Below, in pieces: positions 1-5,513 of a stretch of 5,513 bases of DNA. Both the position numbers and the translations under genes were made by a program. The DNA comes from an uncultured Acidaminococcus sp. GTDB lineage: Bacteria > Bacillota_C > Negativicutes > Acidaminococcales > Acidaminococcaceae. The notes beneath the pieces were generated by a model. The model was not told where the DNA came from and did not search any database. It saw only the letters and a program-made list of their open reading frames with translations. The DNA lies in NCBI GenBank assembly GCA_900314165.1, contig OMUE01000089.1, positions 1 to 5,513 on the forward strand, given 5' to 3'. Positions within the stretch are counted from its first letter, which is position 1. Each line of letters begins with the position of its first letter.

Positions 1-800
1 TTTCGCTTTTCACTTGTTTTCCCCCAGAATTCCCTGAACCGCCCCAGCATCTCTTTCTGGGTCAGCTTGGCGGGCCACAGCTCTTCCTCGGGGCTGCGGC
101 GCATGGCGGAGGCCAGGTGGTCATAGAGCTGGGGGATGCGGCTGTCCAGCTCGGCGACCAGCTCTTTCATGCTCTGGCGCTGGGTGGTGCCATCATAAGC
201 ACAGGGATTCTTCAGGGGCACCAGGCCCAGCTGCTTCCCATTGGCAATGATTTCTGCCTCCCGGTAGAACAGCAGAGGGCGGATCACCGTGATGCCCGTC
301 TTGGACAGGTACGTGCAGGGCAGGAACGTCTTCAGCTGGCCGGAATTGAACAGGTTCAGCACGAGGGTTTCCACCGCATCATCGTTGTGGTGGGCCAGGG
401 CCACCTTGTTGCAGCCCAGTTCTTTCGCCCGGCGGTTCATAGCGGCCCGGCGGAAGTAGGCACAGGTAAAACAAGGGGTGTTGCCCCGGTGGGCCCACAA
501 TTCCTCAATGGGCACCTGGTCACTGTAGTGGGGGAGGCCGTACTTCCCGCAGAAGGCTTCTAACTGTGCCTGGGGGAACGTGCCCCCTTCGAACATGCCG
601 TCCATGGTGTAGCACACCAGGTCGAAATGCTTGGGGCTGTGTTTTTGGATTTCAGCCAGGCAGGCTGTCATAAACTGGCTATCCTTTCCCCCGGACAGCC
701 CGATGAGGATTTTGTCCCCTTCCTCAATCATCTGGAATTCTATAATAGCCCGCCACATCTTCTTCAGCATGTCCGCTGGTACATAAGGTGTATTGGCCAT
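1..800 (-). CDS. ttcA: TtcA-family tRNA 2-thiocytidine biosynthesis protein, 3' end cut by window edge
   Basis: This is an open frame of 266 codons from the ATG at 800 that leaves the window without a stop, so the C-terminus is missing. The protein is a PP-loop ATPase of the TtcA family, which adenylates cytidine 32 of certain tRNAs and replaces its 2-oxygen with sulfur, using a [4Fe-4S] cluster in the cytoplasm. Seen in the translation are the PP-loop SGGKDS at residues 36-41, a CxxC pair (CFTC, C110 and C113) followed by an RR, the ALAHHNDDAVET segment near 134-144, IRPLLFYRE near 173-181, and a third cysteine C200 before a TTQRQ stretch. The three cysteines and their spacing match the cluster ligands of TtcA. 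No N-terminal zinc-finger cysteines are present, which argues against the Ncs6/TtuA branch. The start is supported by an SD-like AAGAGGTGA just upstream. The last visible codons run into a 7-bp repeat. Family assignment is firm; the exact tRNA substrate is inferred. Confidence 0.87.
   Translation of the reverse strand, partial: MANTPYVPADMLKKMWRAIIEFQMIEEGDKILIGLSGGKDSQFMTACLAEIQKHSPKHFDLVCYTMDGMFEGGTFPQAQLEAFCGKYGLPHYSDQVPIEELWAHRGNTPCFTCAYFRRAAMNRRAKELGCNKVALAHHNDDAVETLVLNLFNSGQLKTFLPCTYLSKTGITVIRPLLFYREAEIIANGKQLGLVPLKNPCAYDGTTQRQSMKELVAELDSRIPQLYDHLASAMRRSPEEELWPAKLTQKEMLGRFREFWGKTSEKR
2..15 (-). repeat. Start of a heptanucleotide repeat at the 3' end of the ttcA-like gene
   Basis: Read on the minus strand, AAGTGAA (15-9) is followed by AAGCGAA (8-2). 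These resemble the 7-mers AAAGTAA and AGAGCGA downstream of ligA. Only two units are visible, so this is a tentative call. They are still inside the open frame of the ttcA-like gene. Confidence 0.35.
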
Positions 801-804
801 TGAA

Positions 805-813
805 TCACCTCTT
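805..813 (-). promoter_or_regulatory. Ribosome binding site of the ttcA-like gene
   Basis: On the minus strand AAGAGGTGA lies 4 nt before the ATG at 800. It lacks one G relative to the full AAGGAGGTGA consensus. It decides the start over the in-frame ATGs at codons 11 and 15, which have no comparable upstream site. Confidence 0.75.
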
Positions 814-816
814 TTG

Positions 817-844
817 AGACGTCAGATTTCAGACGTCAGTGAGT
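817..844 (+). repeat. Heptanucleotide tandem repeat, left flank of the palindromic element
   Basis: Four consecutive 7-mers share the pattern AGxxxxx: AGACGTC at 817, AGATTTC at 824, AGACGTC again at 831 and a degenerate AGTGAGT at 838. The last one overlaps the first hairpin of the neighbouring palindromic element by two bases. Similar 7-mers occur in mirror orientation at 1000-1020, and related ones at 5380-5414 and at the left window edge. Confidence 0.6.
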
Positions 845-1001
845 CCGCTGGACGTTTGATACGAACCCACCACCATCCTACGGATGGTCCCCCGCCCTTG
901 AAAAGGGCGGACTTTAGGAATTTGAATGTGACACTGTCCGCCCTTTTTAAGGGCGGGGGACCGTTGCTTGCAACGGTGGTGGGTTTGACCGTGCAGCGCA
1001 C
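843..1001. repeat. Compound palindromic element: two inverted copies of a hairpin-rich repeat (REPIN/MITE-like)
   Basis: Two arms, 864-912 and 936-985, are inverted copies separated by a 23-nt spacer. Each arm contains further palindromes. Left arm, plus strand: hairpin GTCC-GCT-GGAC at 843-853, hairpin ACCATCC-TAC-GGATGGT at 872-888, hairpin CCGCCCTT-GAA-AAGGGCGG at 892-910. Right arm, read on the minus strand: hairpin GTGC-GCT-GCAC at 1001-991, hairpin ACCGTTGC-AA-GCAACGGT at 977-960, hairpin CCGCCCTT-AAA-AAGGGCGG at 956-938. Both arms carry CCCACCACC overlapping the second hairpin and exactly 3 nt between the second and third hairpins. The element could form one long imperfect stem or six small hairpins. 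It has no transposase gene and no credible coding frame. The layout resembles REP doublets (REPINs) or a miniature inverted-repeat element, but I do not recognise a named family. A terminator role is unlikely because no U-tract follows any stem. Confidence 0.8.
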
Positions 1002-1020
1002 CATCTGACTTCTCACTTCT
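1000..1020 (-). repeat. Heptanucleotide tandem repeat, right flank of the palindromic element
   Basis: Read on the minus strand, three consecutive 7-mers are AGAAGTG (1020-1014), AGAAGTC (1013-1007) and a degenerate AGATGGT (1006-1000). They mirror the array at 817-844, so the element is bounded on both sides by outward-lying 7-mers that read toward its centre. Confidence 0.55.
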
Positions 1021-1028
1021 ATAGCCAT

Positions 1029-1058
1029 AGTATAGCAAAAAAATCGGCAATCTGTTAG
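1029..1058 (-). promoter_or_regulatory. Candidate promoter for the ttcA-like gene
   Basis: On the minus strand TATACT (1034-1029) matches the -10 consensus at five of six positions. CTAACA (1058-1053) matches the -35 consensus at four of six, with an 18-nt spacer. If used, transcription would start near 1022 and the leader of about 220 nt would contain the whole palindromic element. No better -10/-35 pair was seen closer to the gene. This is a prediction from motif match only. Confidence 0.35.
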
Positions 1059-1061
1059 AAT
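1033..1061 (+). promoter_or_regulatory. Candidate promoter for pcrA-ligA
   Basis: TAGAAT at 1056-1061 matches the -10 consensus at five of six positions and is preceded by TGT, giving an extended -10. The -35 is weak (TAGCAA at 1033-1038, 17-nt spacer), which an extended -10 can compensate. A second TAGAAT at 1079-1084 is too close to the ribosome binding site to be a likely -10. The site overlaps the candidate minus-strand promoter, so the two could compete for RNA polymerase. Confidence 0.4.
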
Positions 1062-1085
1062 AGATAGGAATAAATTCTTAGAATC

Positions 1086-1090
1086 GAGGA
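1086..1090 (+). promoter_or_regulatory. Ribosome binding site of pcrA
   Basis: GAGGA ends 4 nt before the ATG at 1095, a slightly short but workable spacing. It supports this ATG, which also places the motif LNPEQ at residues 8-12, as usual for PcrA/UvrD proteins. Confidence 0.65.
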
Positions 1091-1094
1091 AAAA

Positions 1095-3333
1095 ATGACG
1101 GATCTTTTAGCATCTTTAAATCCTGAACAAGCAAAGGCCGTGCAGCAGATTGCCGGGCCTATTTTAATTTTAGCCGGCGCAGGTTCCGGCAAGACGAAAG
1201 CTCTGACCACGAAGATCGCCTATTTGTTGTCCAAAGGCGTGGCCCCTTACCACATCCTGGCCATTACGTTTACCAACAAGGCCGCCAAGGAAATGCGGGA
1301 GCGGGTGAACAAGCTGGTGGGTCCTGCGGCCAAGGACCTGTGGCTGTATACGTTCCACGGCTTCTGCAACAAATTGCTGCGCATGGAGATCAGCCATCTG
1401 AAGGGCTATACCTCCAGTTTTTCCATTTACGATACTACGGATTGCAAAAACGTCCTGAAGGAAGTACTGAAGAAACTGAACCTGGATGAAAAGTTCTATC
1501 CTTTAAATGCGGTGCTGACCACCATCTCCAACGCCAAGAACGCCCGCATCGATGCCGTGAAGTTCGCCCAGCTGGCCGGAGATTACCATGAGCAGAAACT
1601 GGCAGAAATCTACAAGGAATACCAGGAACACCTCCAGCAGAACAACGCCGTGGACTTTGACGACCTGCTGCTGTTGGCCGTGAAACTGCTGCAGCAATTT
1701 CCGGAGGTCCTGGCCAAATACCAGCAGAAATTCCATTATGTGCTGATTGACGAATACCAGGACACGAACCATGTACAGTACTTGCTGGCCAAGCTGCTCA
1801 GCGCCCCGGAAAACAACCTGTGCGCCGTAGGGGATATCGACCAGAGCATTTACGGCTGGCGGGGGGCGGATATCAAGAATATCCTGGATTTTGAAAAGGA
1901 TTATCCTGAGGCCCATATCTATAAATTGGAACAGAATTACCGTTCCACCCAGACCATCCTGGATGCGGCCAATGCGGTGATTGAAAACAACGTGGACCGA
2001 CGGCCCAAAAACCTGTGGACGGACAATGGAGCCGGCCAGCCCATTATCCATTACGAAGCCCGGGACGACCGGGAGGAAGCCCAGTACGTGGCCGGCCAGA
2101 TCCGCCAGCTGCAGCGGGAAGGGGAAAAGCTGGGAGACATGGCCATCCTGTACCGGACGAACGCCCAGTCCCGGATGTTTGAAGAAACGCTCATCAATAA
2201 CAGCATTCCTTATATTATGGTAGGAAGCTTGAAATTCTACGACCGGAAGGAAATCAAGGACACCCTGAGCTATCTGCGGCTGCTGGCTAACGACCGGGAC
2301 GAACAGGCTCTGGAACGGATCATCAACGAGCCGAAACGGGGCATCGGGGCGGCCACCATCGCCAAGCTGCGGAAGCTGCTGGAGACTACGGGCCTGAGCC
2401 TGGGACAGGTGCTGGAACGGGACGATGCCCAGCAGATCCTGGGCCGGTCTGTGACGAAGATCCGCAAATTCAGCGATATGATCCAGGAACTGGCCGCTGT
2501 AAAGGACGACCTGCCGGTGAAAGAGCTCATGGAACGGGTCCTGCAGGACAGCGGCTACGTGGAAGCCCTGCGTCTGGAAAATACGGACCAGTCTAAGAGC
2601 CGGCTGGATAACCTGAGTGAATTTACCCGCATTGCAGACGAATTTGCCAAGGATGATACGGACGAAAGCCAGAAAACTCTGGAGGATTTCCTGAACCATG
2701 TGGCCCTGGTGTCCGATATCGACGATGCAAAATTGAGCCAGGATTCTGTGACCCTTATGACGCTGCATTCTGCCAAAGGGCTGGAATTCCCGGTGGTGTT
2801 CATGGGTGGCATGGAAGACGGCCTGTTCCCGGGCCAGCGGGCCATGGATGACGACAGCCAGCTGGAAGAAGAACGGCGGCTGTGCTACGTGGGCATTACC
2901 CGGGCCAAGAAACGGCTGTACCTGACCAATTGCAAGAGCCGCATGCAGTACGGCCATGTGGTCATGTACCCACCTTCCCGGTTCCTGGATGAGATTCCCC
3001 ATAATCTCATGCGGGATGGAGCAAGGCACTACGGCAATTATGCCCGGGGCACGGGCAGCGGCAGTTATTTCCGGCAGCCTCAGAGCGGCCTGCGGACCAT
3101 TGCCCAGAATCGGGGCAGCTTGGCAGGCAGAGCTCAGAAACCCGGCGGCTTTGTGCCGGAGGGCGCTGCAGTGCCGGAATTCCACACGGGTGATAAGTGC
3201 CGGCACAAGAAATTCGGCGTAGGAACGATCATAGAAGTGAAACCGGATGACGGGGGCCAAGTGGTCACCGTGGCCTTCCCCGGCAGCGGCGTCAAGAAGC
3301 TGGCTACCAAGTACGGGATATTGGCAAAGATAT

Positions 3334-3335
<2 letters not shown>
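1095..3335 (+). CDS. pcrA: ATP-dependent 3'-5' DNA helicase PcrA (UvrD/Rep family)
   Basis: This is a superfamily 1A helicase that unwinds DNA 3' to 5' during repair and rolling-circle replication and clears RNA polymerase and recombinase filaments from DNA. The 746 residues are close to Bacillus PcrA (about 740). All helicase motifs are visible in order: Q motif LNPEQAKAV (8-16), Walker A AGAGSGKT (27-34), Ia ITFTNKAAKEM (57-67), Ic TFHGFC (86-91), Walker B DEYQDTN (219-225), III GDIDQSIYGWRGAD (246-259), IV QNYRST (280-285), the YRTNAQSR segment (353-360), V TLHSAKGLEF (556-565) and VI YVGITRAKKR (598-607). A glycine-rich linker (about 640-696) leads to a C-terminal Tudor-like domain (about 698-746, GDKCRHKKFGVGTI), the part that contacts RNA polymerase in PcrA. 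It is followed after 12 bp by ligA. No key residue is missing. Its only TTA leucine codons are at 5, 8, 24, 26 and 137. PcrA is preferred over UvrD or Rep from the ligA context and C-terminal domain. Confidence 0.96.
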
Positions 3336-5372
<2,037 letters not shown>

Positions 5373-5379
5373 GCTTTAT

Positions 5380-5414
5380 AAAGCGAAGAGCGAAAAGTAA
5401 AGAGCGAAGAGGCG
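5380..5414 (+). repeat. Heptanucleotide tandem repeat downstream of ligA
   Basis: Five consecutive 7-mers begin 7 bp after the ligA stop: AAAGCGA at 5380, AGAGCGA at 5387, AAAGTAA at 5394, AGAGCGA at 5401 and a degenerate AGAGGCG at 5408. The A/G-rich unit resembles the 7-mers at 817-844 and 1000-1020 and those at the extreme left of the window. It leads directly into the hairpin block of 5413-5513. Confidence 0.65.
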
Positions 5415-5513
5415 CCTGCGGCGGGCAAGGTAGTCAGCAGAGCTGACGGAATAAAGCACAGAGTGCTCCGCACAGCCCCACCACCGTTGCATCCGCAACG
5501 GTTCCCCTCCCCT
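5413..5513 (+). repeat. Second copy of the hairpin-rich repeat, cut by the right window edge
   Basis: Four small perfect hairpins follow one another: CGCC-TGC-GGCG (5413-5423), GTCAGC-AGA-GCTGAC (5433-5447), AGCAC-AGA-GTGCT (5455-5467) and ACCGTTGC-ATCC-GCAACGGT (5483-5502). The last is overlapped by CCCCACCACC and followed by a C-rich run ending at the window edge. This is the same order and wording as the arms of the element at 843-1001. The final hairpin is expected to be completed just outside the window. Nothing in this stretch looks coding. Confidence 0.7.

Noticed and set aside
117..563. Plus-strand 148-codon ORF
   Set aside because: It lies antisense to the ttcA-like gene, whose PP-loop and cysteine motifs show the minus strand is coding.
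892..956. Rho-independent terminators from the CCGCCCTT/AAGGGCGG hairpins
   Set aside because: The stems are strong, but neither strand has a T-run after the stem, and the position upstream of two divergent genes does not fit termination of either.
817..1020. CRISPR array
   Set aside because: The repeats are 7-mers with no spacers plus an inverted pair; there are no regularly spaced direct repeats of CRISPR length.
793..1050. Small ORFs of 68-73 codons on both strands across the intergenic palindrome
   Set aside because: They encode near-identical GPPPLKRAD strings on opposite strands purely because the DNA is an inverted repeat; no convincing ribosome binding site or protein-like composition supports them.
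5373..5384. Perfect 12-bp palindrome GCTTTATAAAGC just after the ligA stop as a terminator
   Set aside because: It would give only a 4-bp stem with a TATA loop and no T-run; it overlaps the start of the heptad array and is probably chance.

Overview
The window fits a moderately GC-rich Firmicute, most likely in the Negativicutes (an Acidaminococcus-like organism is my best guess). The grounds are the pcrA-ligA gene pair, strong AGGAGG-type ribosome binding sites and a Firmicute-type NAD-dependent ligase. The genus is inferred from general impression only; no search was possible.

Layout. Positions 1-800 (minus strand) hold a TtcA-family tRNA thiolation ATPase whose 3' end is cut by the window edge. 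Positions 801-1094 separate it from the divergently transcribed pair pcrA (1095-3335) and ligA (3348-5372). This gap holds a compound palindromic repeat (about 843-1001) flanked by 7-bp tandem repeats, then a short AT-rich stretch with candidate overlapping divergent promoters. Positions 5373-5513 hold a second copy of the same repeat type, cut by the right edge.

How the genes work together. PcrA (3'-5' superfamily 1 helicase) and LigA (NAD-dependent DNA ligase) are 12 bp apart. They look like a translationally coupled DNA replication and repair operon, as in many Firmicutes. The TtcA-like protein is an unrelated tRNA modification enzyme that shares only the intergenic region.

The protein genes are ordinary and look intact. 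The interesting content is the non-coding repeat family. Three core copies are visible (two as an inverted pair, one at the right edge). Each is built from heptanucleotide tandem repeats, then one or more small hairpins, then a CCCACCACC-led hairpin, then a CCGCCCTT/AAGGGCGG-type hairpin. Stem sequences differ between copies but stay self-complementary. This is a REP/REPIN-like or MITE-like dispersed element that I cannot assign to a named family.
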